In this document: piece by piece, positions 33,741-45,953 of the stretch | How the letters are laid out: each line of letters opens with the position of its first letter | Position numbering within the stretch: the stretch's first letter is position 1 | NCBI GenBank assembly: GCA_022453515.1 | Contig: JAJNNY010000021.1 | Span: forward strand, 558,001 to 622,000 | DNA from: Astrocystis sublimbata | Taxonomy: Eukaryota > Ascomycota > Sordariomycetes > Xylariales > Xylariaceae | Direction of reading: 5' to 3' | DNA length: 64,000 bases | The notes under the pieces: model-generated | What the model saw: the letters and a program-made list of their open reading frames with translations, nothing else | Database searches by the model: none | What the model was told of the DNA's origin: nothing | Position numbers and translations under genes: made by a program

Positions 33741-35249
33741 ATGATGCTCGCCGCTCGCGGTCAAGAGAACGTGGCTGCCAGCCACCAGCATGGCGCTGCT
33801 CTTAAGCAACAGCAGGGTCTTGCACCGAAGACTCCCGGCCTCAAGAACTCGAAGACGCCCATGAAGGTTCCCTTGAACGACGAGAATGGTGCCCGTACTG
33901 GCAAGGCCTTCAACGCCGCTGACAAGGCCAACTTTGCTACTCCGATGAGTAAGTTGACCACGGTCCATGCCTCCTCCATCGACCCGTCACAGCTAATACC
34001 TACCCAAACAGCACAACGCGCACGCGCCGTCCTGGGAAACAAGACCACGAACGCCAAGGCCAAGGGCCTACCACAGACCGGAAACGTCAAAGGCGTCATC
34101 AGAGACATCGAGCAGTCCAATGCCAAGCTCCAGAATACTGTTCGGCAGAAGCAGAGGGATCCCCAGGCAGAGACTCACAAGCTACAAGTCCATGCTGAGG
34201 AAGCAGACCCCCTAAGCGAGGACGAGATTGAGTACTGCCCTCCCCGACCCAAGGATCTCCCTTACGAATCAGACGTCTTCCCCGACGGCGTCCTCACCTT
34301 CGACGCACTGAAGCCGGAGAACCGAATGCGAGGCTACTACCAGTACTACTTCAACCCCATCGGCGACGATGGGCTCACGAAGCGCGACAGGGAGCTGCAG
34401 GAGGAGACCCGGAAGGCCATCCAGGAAGGCGAGCGGAAAATCAGAGATGATATCGAGAACATGGAATGGAGCATCAAGGGCGAGCTGGAACCTAAGACGA
34501 AACCAGTCAGGAAGACGCCTACTGCTACTTCCAACAACAGCTCCAGACTGCCGGCCCCTCCTGCCCGCAAGGCACTGTCAACGGTGCGCTCCCGGAACGC
34601 GGCCAACGCTCTGTCAATGGACGACTCGACCAAGTCGCTGCAGAGAAAGGTGGCTAAGACGAGCGAGCTCAGCAAGCCCGCGCCCACAAAGGCAACCTCT
34701 TCGTTTGGCATGCCGGCCCTCAGGACTGTTAGCAGACCAGGTTCGCAGCTCTCATCATCATCAGCTGTTCCCAAGAAGTCGGCTAGTGAGCTAGAGGCTA
34801 CTTCCCGCACCACTATCGGATATAACAGAGGTCGTGCCACGGCCTCGTTGCTGAATACGAGAGCCAAGACCCCAACAAACAATTTGACAAACAAGCCCTC
34901 CGCCACAACCGCCACCGCTGCCAGAAGAAACGCGGCAGCGCCAGCAGCACCCACCACAATGCGCCGAGGCGGCTTCTCGCGCTCTAACACCACGCTATCC
35001 AACGACTCGGACAAGACCATCACACCCGCGCGCTGGGCGAATAGACAGCAGCAGCAGACATCATCCTCTACTACTGCCGAGGATGAGGACAACGCCTGGC
35101 GGGAACGCGTCCCATTCCTATCAATCTTCAACCCTGGCAAAGGCTGTGATGATGGGGAGGAGGACGAGGACGTCCTGGGTATCAGGAACCGGAACCCGGC
35201 GTTCTTGGACGATGAAGAGGAGGAGTTTGAGCTCAAAATTGTTGATTAA
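33741..35249 (+). CDS. CUT2: Securin (Cut2/Pds1-like) anaphase inhibitor
   Basis: Exons: 33741-33948 and 34012-35249; 481 aa; two adjacent ATGs (33741, 33744) are possible starts. A KEN-like box near the N terminus is GQEN, then LNDEN. A destruction box RAVLGNKTTN (Arg74, Leu77) resembles the described S. pombe Cut2 D-box of the RTVLGGKST type. A block SEDEIEYCPPRPKD matches the acidic IEYxPP patch I know from Cut2. The middle is Ser/Thr/Lys-rich and disordered, and the C terminus very acidic (DDEEEEFELKIVD). Securins bind and inhibit separase until APC/C degrades them. The 63-nt intron is stop-free and in phase, so an unspliced reading also stays open. Identification rests on short motifs; a generic disordered nuclear protein is the alternative. 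Confidence 0.72.
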   Translation: MMLAARGQENVAASHQHGAALKQQQGLAPKTPGLKNSKTPMKVPLNDENGARTGKAFNAADKANFATPMSKLTTVHASSIDPSQLIPTQTAQRARAVLGNKTTNAKAKGLPQTGNVKGVIRDIEQSNAKLQNTVRQKQRDPQAETHKLQVHAEEADPLSEDEIEYCPPRPKDLPYESDVFPDGVLTFDALKPENRMRGYYQYYFNPIGDDGLTKRDRELQEETRKAIQEGERKIRDDIENMEWSIKGELEPKTKPVRKTPTATSNNSSRLPAPPARKALSTVRSRNAANALSMDDSTKSLQRKVAKTSELSKPAPTKATSSFGMPALRTVSRPGSQLSSSSAVPKKSASELEATSRTTIGYNRGRATASLLNTRAKTPTNNLTNKPSATTATAARRNAAAPAAPTTMRRGGFSRSNTTLSNDSDKTITPARWANRQQQQTSSSTTAEDEDNAWRERVPFLSIFNPGKGCDDGEEDEDVLGIRNRNPAFLDDEEEEFELKIVD

Positions 35250-36924
35250 AAGCTTGTTTACATTCACGTCTGCATGTATACACATACATACCTTAGCATG
35301 TTGAATGGTCAACGGAACTCGGAGTTAGGTTGGGCTGGCTGGCTGGCGTTCCGGAGGCACTGGCTTGAGTGTCTGGTTACTTTTTTATGTTGTTTTTACT
35401 AGAGTACGGGCTTCGTGTTGTTGGCAAATATGAGATGTTTGTCTCTAGATGTTGTTTGGGTCTCCCCATCAGTCAGTCCACAGGCCATCCATCCATCACC
35501 TGGTATCATTCGGTCATGGGAGAGCCATTGGCGTCATCGAAGGGAGGGAGGGTGATGTATTCTAGGCATCACATACCTATACCCTACCTCAGAATCCTAG
35601 TTGCGCACCGACGAACACTGCTGCGCTGTCCCACAAGTGGATATATAATTACATGTCCTCCATCCGTTCGTTCGTTCCATCATTCACTCACTGAGTCACC
35701 CATTCATCTTTCGGCTACTTTCAGCAGCTCTGACTGACACACAAAAGACGGACGGGGAAGGATTGAAATTTCTGGAGCGATAATGTGACGACACTGTACG
35801 ATTAGAAGCAGAGAGGAAAGAGTATCATTCTTTATGTCTATTAAGCCTGTCTGTCATCAACGACTTGATTACATCAACTGTAAATTTAATATATGCATAA
35901 GCGTCCTTGGTTTGTCAATCATTCTCTTTGCCGCATCTCGCGTCTCTATTTAGAGTTGACTAGCTTGGCTTCCCATCAAAGCACTTGTGGCTGGGTTGCC
36001 TATTTTTGGATTGAGCAATTCCTACCTACCTCTGTTGGTTTTCTTTTTGCCCCGTTAATAATCTTGGTAGTACATCAGACTTTAACTCCTACGAAGTGAA
36101 AAAGTGTCATCTGGGGAAGTGAAGGGAAGGAATTGAGTGGTGCTTATACTTGATGATGGTTACAAGTCAATCGAAGTGTCACGTAATCAATGAAGTGAGA
36201 ATGGTAAGACAACACGAACTGCTTGTAGGTTCACCGTTGGTTCGTGAAGTACCTACCTAGATTGGTAGATAGTAATAATCTCTAGTACAGCTCGCTCTCT
36301 AATGTGTCTTCATGTCCATAGAACGTACTCTTTAATTAAATAAGTAACTTACGCATGGAATAACAAGTAGTCAATCCTGAGTTTTCCCCACGATCTGTCA
36401 CCGTAGGATCGTGATGGAAGCCACTTCAGTGGCGAGGTGGGCCGTTGCCTGAAATATGTACAGTTTCCTTGACTTTGGTATCTTTTGTATGTACAGTGCG
36501 TTGGTTTGCCGGTTTTATCATCCCTTGAAATAAAAGGGTCCTCTTCGTCCTCTATCCTCCGCAATCCAGTAGTCGATGACATATCTAGGTTGAAAATCGT
36601 TGCCTTCGCTATGATCGCATTGCTATCGCCACCAACTTTGCTTTCCCGTTTCAATCGCCATGTGAGAACTCCGGAATTCTATCAGTGGCAGGGTTTGCGA
36701 GTAATGGTAGAAAAAGATCGCCTTGCCAGGCCGTTTGGTTGAGCGACACATCCCGAACTAATATTACTATCCCCCTTTTATCTGCTTCGCCCATGCCATT
36801 TTGCGAACCCGTCAGCCACCGAATGCATTATATATTGAATTTCATCCAAGACCATGCAGTCAAGTATTCGGATGTATGGAAAGACGAAACCGGCACATGA
36901 TAAGCTGTGAACAAGCAATGCAGA
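35250..36924. other. Convergent 3' spacer (securin / SET1)
   Basis: 1.7 kb between two stops, AT-rich in the second half. Short open frames only. No gene, RNA or repeat recognised. Confidence 0.5.
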
Positions 36925-39900
36925 TCAATTGAGGAAGCCTTTGCAAGCTGCAGTACCGCAAAGGCAGGGTATACGGTCCAAACTCCCGATCTCGCGCTCA
37001 AATTTGTAATCATAAGTCAACTCCTCATCTGCATGTCCAGTCAGCGTAACTCTAAAAAGAAGCCAAAAAGGGAACCTACTCTGCGCAATATCTCGTAGAG
37101 CGTAGATGACAATTCGCTTACTGCCTTCTACCTTAATGATCTTCGCCGTACAGTTGGGCATGCAACTGTGATTAATGAACCGAGCAATACCACCTTTCTT
37201 CGTAGCATCGATAACCGTATTGTCGTCAATTCGGAATAGATAACTGCTCCCTATGCCGCTCTTGAGATAGCGATTCTCCCGAATTTCGGAGATCTGTTGC
37301 CGAACTTGTTCACCAACATACTCGATGATCATGTCATCCTTGTTGATATTCTCCATGGTGTAAAGTCCCCAGTTGTGTATAGCAGAGCGTGCAAACTTGA
37401 CAGGCTTCTTGCGCTTTTTGAGCTGGTTGAATCGCAGTACATCCGAGTCCTGGCCAAGTGTCTTCTTTTGATCGTTGAGATCAGCCACAAAACGTCGGTT
37501 GTTGGCGCGGTTGGCTCTGGAGTTGCCTTTTGCAAGCAACTTTTCTGCCGCCAGTCTGGCCGCCTCAGCAGCCGAAGCAACAGCATCCTTGGTGTCCCTT
37601 TTCGCAGCACGCTGTTGCCGTTCCTCTCGGGCTTTCTGTACCTTGATATGGTGTGGGAGGTACTTTGACTTTTCCGAGTTAAGGATTTTCTTTACGCCCT
37701 CAGTGCGAGCAGAGCCTGTTAAGTTCGGAACGTAGTAGCCATCGATTTTTAGCGGACCGTTGACTGGCATCTCTTCCGTGGCGTTCAACTCTCGTATCCG
37801 ATTATGCTTCCACATCCATAGTCGCGGGTCTCCTATCTCACTTGGAACTGTCCTTCTCCGAAGCTTGCTAATATCTGGCTGATCCTTCAACTCAAATTGG
37901 AGATCTGGCATTGTCTCGAGTCCTAACTTGAAGGCAGGAGGAACGGGCATGGCAGAAACTACTCGATCAGAAAAGCGAGGGTCCCTGGGTAGTAACTCCT
38001 CTGCCTCTTCAGCGACCGAAGCTTTCCGAAGCGATACCCCATCAGACTCCGAAGGATCTACGATCTCTGCTTGGCCAAGCGCTTCCTGGACGTATGCATC
38101 TGCCTGCTGTTTCTTCATCGCCTCCCGCTCTTCGAAAAGCTGCTTTTTTGTTTTCTTTTTCGTCTTAGCCACAGTTATCTTCTTCTTGGACTTCGCGGTC
38201 TTTTCGAGAGCCAAAAGCTCAACAGCATCTGGCTCTTTCTTAACTGATGCATCATCGTCGGGGATTACGATGTCCTCGGGAACGCTAGGATACTCATTTT
38301 CAAGGGTATCGATGGTAGCACCAAAGAGCTCTTGATCAGACTTCTTTTGGCGTTTGATCGCGGCCTCCACATGAAGCTCTAGCTTCCGCTTCTTAGATTT
38401 TAACGGACCGTCACTGGCCAAGAAGCTAGCTTCGGTCATAGAATCCTCGTCCACAAATCCGTCTTCGAATCCGTCTTCTTCTGTGCTCATTCGACTCCGA
38501 GGACGTGATTCTACTTCCTCTGTATCGCGCGCGATAGAGTCACGAACTTCGCCTTCTCCCTCACCTTCGGACGCCTCGTCGTCGCTATCGGGAGGCTGTA
38601 GGCGATGATGTAGAGAGCGGAAGGCATTGCGCACCACAGAAGACCGCTTGCGGGCGAAGGGGTCCGTAAAGCCGTAATTGCGCTGGGCAGCACCGTGGCC
38701 CTTCGCCTTCCTAATCCGAGGGAGCGCTGTGACATTAAGACGTGCAGTCCTACGTTCGATGGGATCGGCACGGGAATTTGGTGTGGTAGCAGGAGACAGA
38801 TCGCGATCTTCGATACTGATGATGGGTTTCAGGGGCCCGACAGGATCCTGGATGTTCAACCTGCGCCGCTTCGCCGCATGGTTCGCAGGATCTAGGAATG
38901 TGGAGAGCGCTGGCACGGCGACTTTTGTCCGTATATGTCGTATCAGGTGCTCCATCATCTCACGGCGAACAACTTCAATAGCCTCCACAACAGGATCAAA
39001 ATTTTGCGCTCTTTGCTTCTTCTCTTCTTCAAGAATGCCGTCCTCAATTTGGCGCCGTTCCTCCCTAGGTCGGTATTGATGCTCATCTCGATACCGATCA
39101 TCTCCTCCTGGCCGCCTGTCTGGGTCACTAGGACGAGGCTGGCTGGCTGCCTGTGACAAGCTCGAAGGAGCCGCATTGTGCAGTCGCATTGCCATAGTAT
39201 AGGTGAAGAACGCACTTCCATTAGCGGCTTGATAGCACCTGCCAGCATCCTCGCGGCCCCTGGAAGTGTTGGGGAACATGATGTAGTACCCTAGGCGATC
39301 TGTCAAAACGTCATCGATGTAGTAGGCTTTTAGACGCTTTCTCATGTGCGGGACGGTCGTAATCATAACAGGGACGCTGGAATCTGGCACAAATATGTAG
39401 GGCTCGCCTTTCAGTGTACTTGCAACTGACGGGGTGCTCGCTAAAAACGAGTTCGGTTTGGTATGGAGTGGCCAATTCGCCGTCTCGGAGGCTGGTGCTC
39501 GTTGCCGCTCGGCCGCAGGGCCCTTGGGAGCTGTAGGGGGCGGCCGGGAAAAACCGTCGGACTGGGATTTCGCGCCACCGAGGGTCTCGCTCTGGGCACG
39601 TGAAGATGGGATCATGTTGTCCGCATGCGATCTTAGGCCTACTGGCACGGGCGGCGTGGCCATGGCTCGCGCATACTCCTCTCGGTCTTTCGTTATGATT
39701 GTCTCAAGCATTTGCCTACTCTTCTTCCCATTGCGATCATAATCCACCTTGACATAATGGCTCTCGATTTTGCGCCCATGCATCATTCTCACCGCTCTCT
39801 TCGCGGCGTCAACTGCGGCTATCGCAGGTCGCTGGTGTTGCACTTTCGCATCTCGAAACCGGAAAGTGGCGAACCCCAGGTAACTCCCCGTATCAGGGTG

Positions 39901-40908
39901 CATTTTGTTACTACTTTCGGCTATGTCGCCAAAGGAGGCAAAAATGGACGTGACTTTGGAGAAGGTGATCAACGGGTTGAAGCCGCTGACCACGATTTGC
40001 GTTGGGGGCCCAGGTCCAATTGAGGTGGCGGAGTCATACGTGTAAGGCTTCAGGTTGTAAGGCGTCTGTCGTAACCGTGCCTTTGGGAGATGAAAATCGA
40101 CGTTGATATAGTCCAGCCAACTGCCCTTTGCGAGGCGCGGGTCGGGAGGGGGGGCATCATCTTCCTATCACAGCAACATATTAGCCAACTATTTCAACCC
40201 AATTCATGATGACGCCGCCCCCCCTCCCACCACGGTATAACACATGGCACTGGTATAGTATAGTATTGGTTCACGTACCGAGCCGAAGGCTTTGTATTTA
40301 GGTTTCATGGACTTTTTCTCCGTCGTCGAGAGACTCTTATCAGTTGACGGGTCGTGTATACATCTCATTCCCTGTACGGGACGGTTGAGGTCTCGGGCCG
40401 GGAGGCGCTGGACGCCGCTGGGGGGAGTCGCAGACGACTTCATGGTGGCGGCGAGGCTCGTATAGTCAGCTTTTCCGGAATGGGCAGCGGCGACGGAAAG
40501 GTGTTGCTTTGAAGCTTGGCTAGAGCTGTGATATGCAGGTGAGCCAACAGAGGTCAGCGGGGTGAGGACGTTGTTAGAGGCACAGGCAGCGGCATTCACG
40601 GCCGATGTGGTGTTCTGGTTGCTGAACATGGAGGAGGCGGTGCTCGCACGAGAGCTCGAGGAGCCGACACCATTGAGCGAGTCGGCCCGCGAGGAGTCGG
40701 TGTGTATATCTTGGTTGGGATATGGCGCAGGATCCGAGGCGGACAGGTGGTGTTTCGCATCGCGGAAAGCGGAAGTAGCAGTCCTGGAATGGCTGTCGGG
40801 GAGGGCAGATGGCTTGCCGTGTCGCTCGCGTTCTCGTTCATGGGCCTTGTCTCTGGCAACACGAGGAGCGTTGGGGAAGAACTCCCGGAAGCCAGCGCTA
40901 GGGGCCAT
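36925..40908 (-). CDS. SET1: Histone H3 lysine-4 methyltransferase Set1 (COMPASS)
   Basis: Exons on the minus strand: 40279-40908, 37080-40164, 36925-37028; 1272 aa. Start [15 protein letters not shown]. The disordered Ser-rich N-terminal third leads to the Set1 RRM-like region ([20 protein letters not shown], about 255-350) and further conserved region [20 protein letters not shown]. Then an acidic/basic linker, N-SET (about 950-1110), SET (about 1128-1250: [25 protein letters not shown], then NEELTYDY) and post-[16 protein letters not shown] with three Cys. It mono-, di- and trimethylates H3K4 as the catalytic subunit of COMPASS. The 51-nt last intron lies inside the SET core between RDIAQ and NEELTYDY and is stop-free, so it is easily missed. 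Confidence 0.96.
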
Positions 40909-42857
40909 GACGGTGGGGGGAGAGGTCAGACAAGGCTTCCTCTACCCACCGACCCTCATATCTGGCGCTGAGAGGAGCCGCGGGTGCACCATGCATCAAG
41001 GATATACGACGACGAGGGATGGTGGTCAGGGGGTGGTGATGCTGGACGGGTCTTGGGGTGGGTGGTGCTGGATGGCGGACGGGCGGCGATTGGGCCTTGC
41101 TCGGGTGAAGTGCTTGCTTGCGTGCTTGGGTACCTAGGGAAGAGAAGAGCGCAGTTGGATTGCGTGTTGGCGGTGGTTGGGTAGGACAGACGGGCGAGGC
41201 GGCGAGGCAAGAGAGGGCGGGCCAGACAGACAACGCGAAAGTCGTGTCCACGCGACAGGAAAGGGAGTTCTGACGTGTGTGGGACCCGCGGTACAAGCAG
41301 ACAAAGCACTGGATAGTCCGGCTACCGCAGACATCCACAAAGGCGGAGGGAGAGTGCAGAACGAGGCGTGATGGTCGCGATGCAGGCAGGATGGTGCAGC
41401 TGCAGCAGCGCAGGGCAGCGACAGTATGGACAGAGTGCAGAGTTGACGGCGGCGTGGCAGTCTGATCGATGGATGGATGTACGTACAGCAGCGCCTGTGA
41501 ATTTGCGACGGAAATGGCTGAGCGAGACGTCGAAAAGTTAAATTTGGCTAGTTCATCTCTGCTAGCCTACCTACAACATACATGCAACAGGTACGTACCT
41601 AGAGGTACATGAGTACCGGCCCCTAGGTACCTCCATAGATAGAAAACCTCAGGCTCTGTCACCTGGGCAGGGATGGATACAGGTAGTGAACCTACCTAGG
41701 AGGTACCTATCGGTGGGGGCATGCGCACGAGCCGCAGGCTGCCCAGTGGTCTGTTAAAGTCTTCAAGTACCTTGTCCGGCTCCTTTATTTTCACGCTATA
41801 CCTTTGTTGATTGTCATGTTGTCTAGGTGGTATCTCATCTATTTTACTACATAATCCAGAGACCTTCAATTATAGGTACTCACATTACTTTTCTATAAAG
41901 CATCGGCTTTCTAATCAACCTAGCTGTGACTCGAGTCTTCTATCGTCTACTTTTGATGTTCGCTGTCTATCGCGAATCCGGTTAGCCTCAGGCCATGAGG
42001 TTGAATGTATGGGACTCATTTCATTCCAGAAAGAGCTAGTCTGCCCCTCTCAGTGACGTCCATAGATGCGACGGTTTGTCTGTACCGGCTAAAAAGCATA
42101 CGCACGAAAGAATACACACGAGAGTTCGGATAGCTCAACAGCCCTCTTTGTGTTGCGGAAAGGGTGAGAGTACATTATGTTACCTGTGTTTATCCTATAC
42201 GGATACTCAACAAACTGGGTGGAGCAAGTGGCAACCTGAAAACCGTCCCCTATCCCTGTGAGGCCCCATGTGAAGACGACGGTTCTTGAGATGATGGCGA
42301 ACATGAACTACCAGGTCTTTTTGAAGTTGTGGTAAATACGGTATCGACTAAAAATATGCGTATATATGTAAATGCAGTGGTTGTTCTGCTTGGGTACACA
42401 TATAAGATAGGAAGAAATGTTATTGTTATACTTATTAGTCTTGCGAGAGCTGCTGAAAATCTTAAGCAAAGCAGCAGATCTTGCTTTTCGACAGCTCGAT
42501 CGCCTAAATGAAGATGGGAGTGTGTTGTTCATTGGTTGTCGGCAGGCGGGCAACAACACCCCTTGTTCATATCCCATGCATGTCCACGGTTTTCCCCCTT
42601 TGCGGCACTTGAAGTTCTAGCTTCAAAACGCTCATAGTTGGGCTCCCGAGTTGAAATGGGAAGTCCATCTCGAGTCCTTGGAAGATTAGTATTTTACGGA
42701 CAAGCAGTCCGCTGTCCTTTAAGGACTGCTGATCCAAAGTCCCACAGCTTTCAGTTTCGCGGCATTATGGTCTTTGTGCATTTCTCTCTCAAGAAAAGTC
42801 AATCCACATGTGTGCTGTCCATGGTCGCCATCATGATCACGCATACCGCCTTGCGAG

Positions 42858-42859
<2 letters not shown>

Positions 42860-42893
<34 letters not shown>
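42860..42893. repeat. (T)34 homopolymer tract
   Basis: Thirty-four consecutive T, the longest homopolymer in the window. On the minus strand it is a poly(A) run 82 nt after the stop of the small ORF at 42976-43320. Confidence 0.97.
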
Positions 42894-42897
<4 letters not shown>

Positions 42898-42975
42898 ACT
42901 CAGTGTCACGTCTTCGAGAACCGTGGACAGTTGTGAAGGCAATTCCATTACTCAGTCCCACCCACCACCACATGC

Positions 42976-43320
42976 TCAATCACCAAGGCGAAGCCTAATT
43001 CCCATGTACGGCTGGAAGCTTCCGGGAGCGCCTTTGCATGTTGTCAGCTCACGACATTTGATGCTGCATGTGAACCACCATTCCAAGGCCGTCACTTTTG
43101 CTCGTCTCCAATTCTCCATTGCAAGAGGGCTATCCGCATGGGTAAAGATGACTTGAACTTTGAAGCCGATTGCCGCGTCTAAGAACGACCATTTACACGA
43201 TTTCCGACGGATCGCATCCCCGAGCTTTACTGCGATGTTCTTCCTCTCATCACGATCATCATAGGTCGTGACACGGTAACTACCTTGACCTTTCTTTGCC
43301 GCTGGGGACGCATATGTCAT
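42976..43320 (-). CDS. Unrecognised small ORF upstream of poly(A) tract (doubtful gene)
   Basis: 114 codons from ATG at 43320 (MTYASPAAKKGQ), single exon, ending LRLGD and TGA. The frame is open further upstream to a TAG near 43397. I do not recognise the family. The middle (KWSFLDAAIGFKVQVIF, MENWRRAKVTALEWW) looks protein-like in amino-acid mix, with no low complexity and no membrane segment. The minus-strand poly(A)34 that follows at 42893-42860 hints at a retroposed copy or an old mRNA-derived insert. It could equally be a chance frame in a long spacer. Confidence 0.3.
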   Translation of the reverse strand: MTYASPAAKKGQGSYRVTTYDDRDERKNIAVKLGDAIRRKSCKWSFLDAAIGFKVQVIFTHADSPLAMENWRRAKVTALEWWFTCSIKCRELTTCKGAPGSFQPYMGIRLRLGD

Positions 43321-44155
43321 CGTTGTCTCTGTCGACACGGAGATCCGGCAGCAGCGGTAGGTAGCACAAGATAGGCAGAAAGTTATGAACTTCTAGGTTA
43401 CATTGGGATCTACTATGGCGGAGATGGGGCAATCACTGCCCTGCCGCTGGGTCAGATCGTTTCGCACACTTGCAGCTAAATGATGAATTGACCATATTTA
43501 AAGATCCAGGATCGCTAAGATCTCCACGAAGTATGCCGAAGCCATCTACGTCTTACTTGCAGAGATCAAGATGGCATAAGTGGTGGCCGAGTTTCGGTCG
43601 CAAGCCATGCCAAGGGGTCTGGTTGGCCATCCGACCGTCATCGATTCATTTGTAATGTAAGCAGAGTCGGACGGTTTTCACATTAAGGCAAAAACTTTGA
43701 AGACATGAGTGTGTATATATCGTCACTATCTGAACATGCCCTTTTATACCCGTACAAATTGCGATAAAGGCTCCATGTCAAACACCGAAGATTATGTCGC
43801 CGAAGAATTACTGCGAGTGCAATTGTACACTCAGCAAAGGGCGGTATCCATATTTCCGTGCGATATCCGGTATGCGAGCCGGTCGGGGTTATATTTCCCG
43901 TCGCGTGTAAGATGAATTGTTTCTCTCCAAAATAAGTGGTTCGGTGTTACATATATACCTGACTATGTCGCTCTTTTCTCGTCTCTTTCGGAGAGCCTTA
44001 GGTGATTACTACTACCTACCTACAAATAGGTACCTACTCGTGTTGTTCCCTGCCTTTCAACTGGAATCGACTTGAAAGTCCTTTATGTAACAACACTGAG
44101 CGGGCAAAACCCGAACAGTGTGAAATAAGATCGACCTGAGTGTGCCTTCGTCACA

Positions 44156-45693
44156 ATGTCGGTATCGGTCTCAAAGGAAGCCATCATTGCAATCCGTGAG
44201 GAGCCGAAGCCTTCAGCGACATCCGGGTCAATCGACTCCGCTACCGAAAGCGCCGAGGCTCCGTTTCCGCTCGGCGACATTGGCGATGCCGGGCCACCGA
44301 ACGGCGGCTTAGTGGCTTGGCTGCAAGTAGCCGCCTCATGTTAGTGCTTCACCTCCTTCCTCCGCTCGTCCTCGTTAGACGCGTGAAATCTCAGGTTTTC
44401 ATCTCTGGGGAGTAGGTCATCGTACGGGGGCGTTCGCTGATGTTCGTCGACGCAGTCGTGCTCTACGGGAATACTCTGTGAGAACTGTTCCACCAGACCG
44501 TATGATTGCTGTCAACTCGCAAATGAGGTATCCTGACCAGTCTTCTCAGCGGGCTCCTCAACACCTTCGGGGTCTATCAGGCATACTATGAAAGCGAAAC
44601 ACTAAAGGCCTACTCGGCCTCCGACATCTCATGGATTGGCTCGATCCAGTCCCTTCTACTGCTGGCTGTCGGGATGTTTATTGGACCTCTCTACGACGCC
44701 GGGCACTGCCGCGTCTTACTCATAACCGGCACGGTCTGCGTCGCACTTGGGTTCATGCTGACCAGCATCAGTACGTCGTATTGGTCCATATTTCTCTCCC
44801 AGGGCGTCCTTACTGGCCTCGGCACGAGCTGCCTCTCAATCCCTGCCATCGCCATCGTGCCGCCGTACTTTGAGCCCGCACGCCGGCCCTTCGCCATGGG
44901 CACCGCGACGCTCGGCAGCGGCCTGGCTGCCACCATCTACCCGATCGTCTTCCAGTCGCTGCAGCCCGCCATCGGGTTCCCCTGGGCCGTGCGCGTGCAG
45001 GGATTCATCTCCCTTGTGCTTTGCCTCTTTGCCGTTGTCGTCGCGCGGCCGCGGTACGCGTCGCACGCTAGGAAGCGCACGTTCCGTACCTTGTTCAAGG
45101 GCGCTGGACTCAAGGATCCTACATTCACCGTCTATGTGATCTCCATCGTTTTCAACAATCTGGGTTATTTCGAGCCTTTGTTCTATTTAGAGGGGTACGC
45201 GGAACTACATGGTGGCGCTGGACTGCCTGTGACGAAGTACCTGCTCTCGATCCTAAATGGATCATCAACCTTCGGACGACTCGTACCGTCGGCCTTGGCG
45301 AAGCATATCGGGGTCATCAACGCATTCATCATCACTGTCTCCTTGTCGGCCGCCAGTATCTTCTACTGGACTAGTGCGTTCAACATCGCGGGCAACATTG
45401 CCTTTGCCGTGTTATATGGCTTCTTCTCCGGCGGTGTTCTGGCATTCGCGCCAGTCGTACTGACGTTGCTTACCAAAGACTTGTCGTATCTTGGAACCCG
45501 TCTGGGCGTGCTGAACATCTTCAAAGGTATTGCGTCAGTTGTCGGAGCTCCTATCGGGGGTGCTATTCTTCAGAGCAGCGGCGGCTATCTTGGCATGCAA
45601 CTTTTCAGCGGCTTCTCTGTCCTTCTCACGGCTGTATTCGCTGGCGCCTTACAGTTGATGGTACTCAGAGAATCCAAATTGATCAGGCAATAG
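44156..45693 (+). CDS. Major facilitator transporter, monocarboxylate (MCT) type
   Basis: Exons: 44156-44339, 44456-44477, 44550-45693; 449 aa. The middle exon is 22 nt; joining it gives AASFVLYGNTLGLLNTFGVYQAYYES, which aligns with the conserved first helix and loop of fungal MCT-like carriers (PxGGLxAWLQV...NTWGLLNTFGVYQ). About 12 hydrophobic segments follow, with the helix 4-5 region IPAIAIVPPYFEPARRPFAMG typical of the family. The N-terminal cytosolic 45 residues are charged. Proteins of this type move monocarboxylates or other small acids and riboflavin; the substrate here is unknown. Both donors are imperfect (GTTAGT, GTGAGA), so the first 60 codons are less certain than the rest. Convergent with FCF1, 260 bp between stops. 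Confidence 0.88.
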
Positions 45694-45953
45694 ATAACAT
45701 CATCTATCATGTAAGCACAATTGGCAAGTCTATGATTAATTCATGCATGTAGCTTTCAATCTAGCTATCGTAATGTTTTGGTATGATAAATTCACAATTG
45801 AACATCATAACTTTCGCACTGTATTTGCAGTACGGAGGTAAACAATGTGCGATCGTATGTAGCCGAACTTCATGAACGCCGATGATACCCATGAGAAACA
45901 GCCTTTTCCGTTGTCCCCCAAACGCCGAATGGTCCTATGTGTGCTTTACCCTT

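Larger units (their letters stand above)
40909..44155. promoter_or_regulatory. Divergent intergenic region (SET1 / MFS transporter)
   Basis: 3.2 kb between divergent starts. The first 600 bp upstream of SET1 is GC-rich and likely its promoter/5' UTR. TACCTAGG palindromes lie at 41590-41715 and near 44015. The (T)34 tract and a doubtful small ORF (both listed separately) are in the middle. Apart from these nothing is recognised. Confidence 0.5.

Noticed and set aside
34346..35236. 296-codon minus-strand open frame
   Set aside because: Antisense shadow of the low-complexity securin C-terminal half.
44340..44455. Shorter first intron for the MFS gene ending at the AG near 44394
   Set aside because: It would read FHLWG and then lose frame before GLLNTFG; the 116-nt intron plus 22-nt exon restores the conserved first helix exactly.
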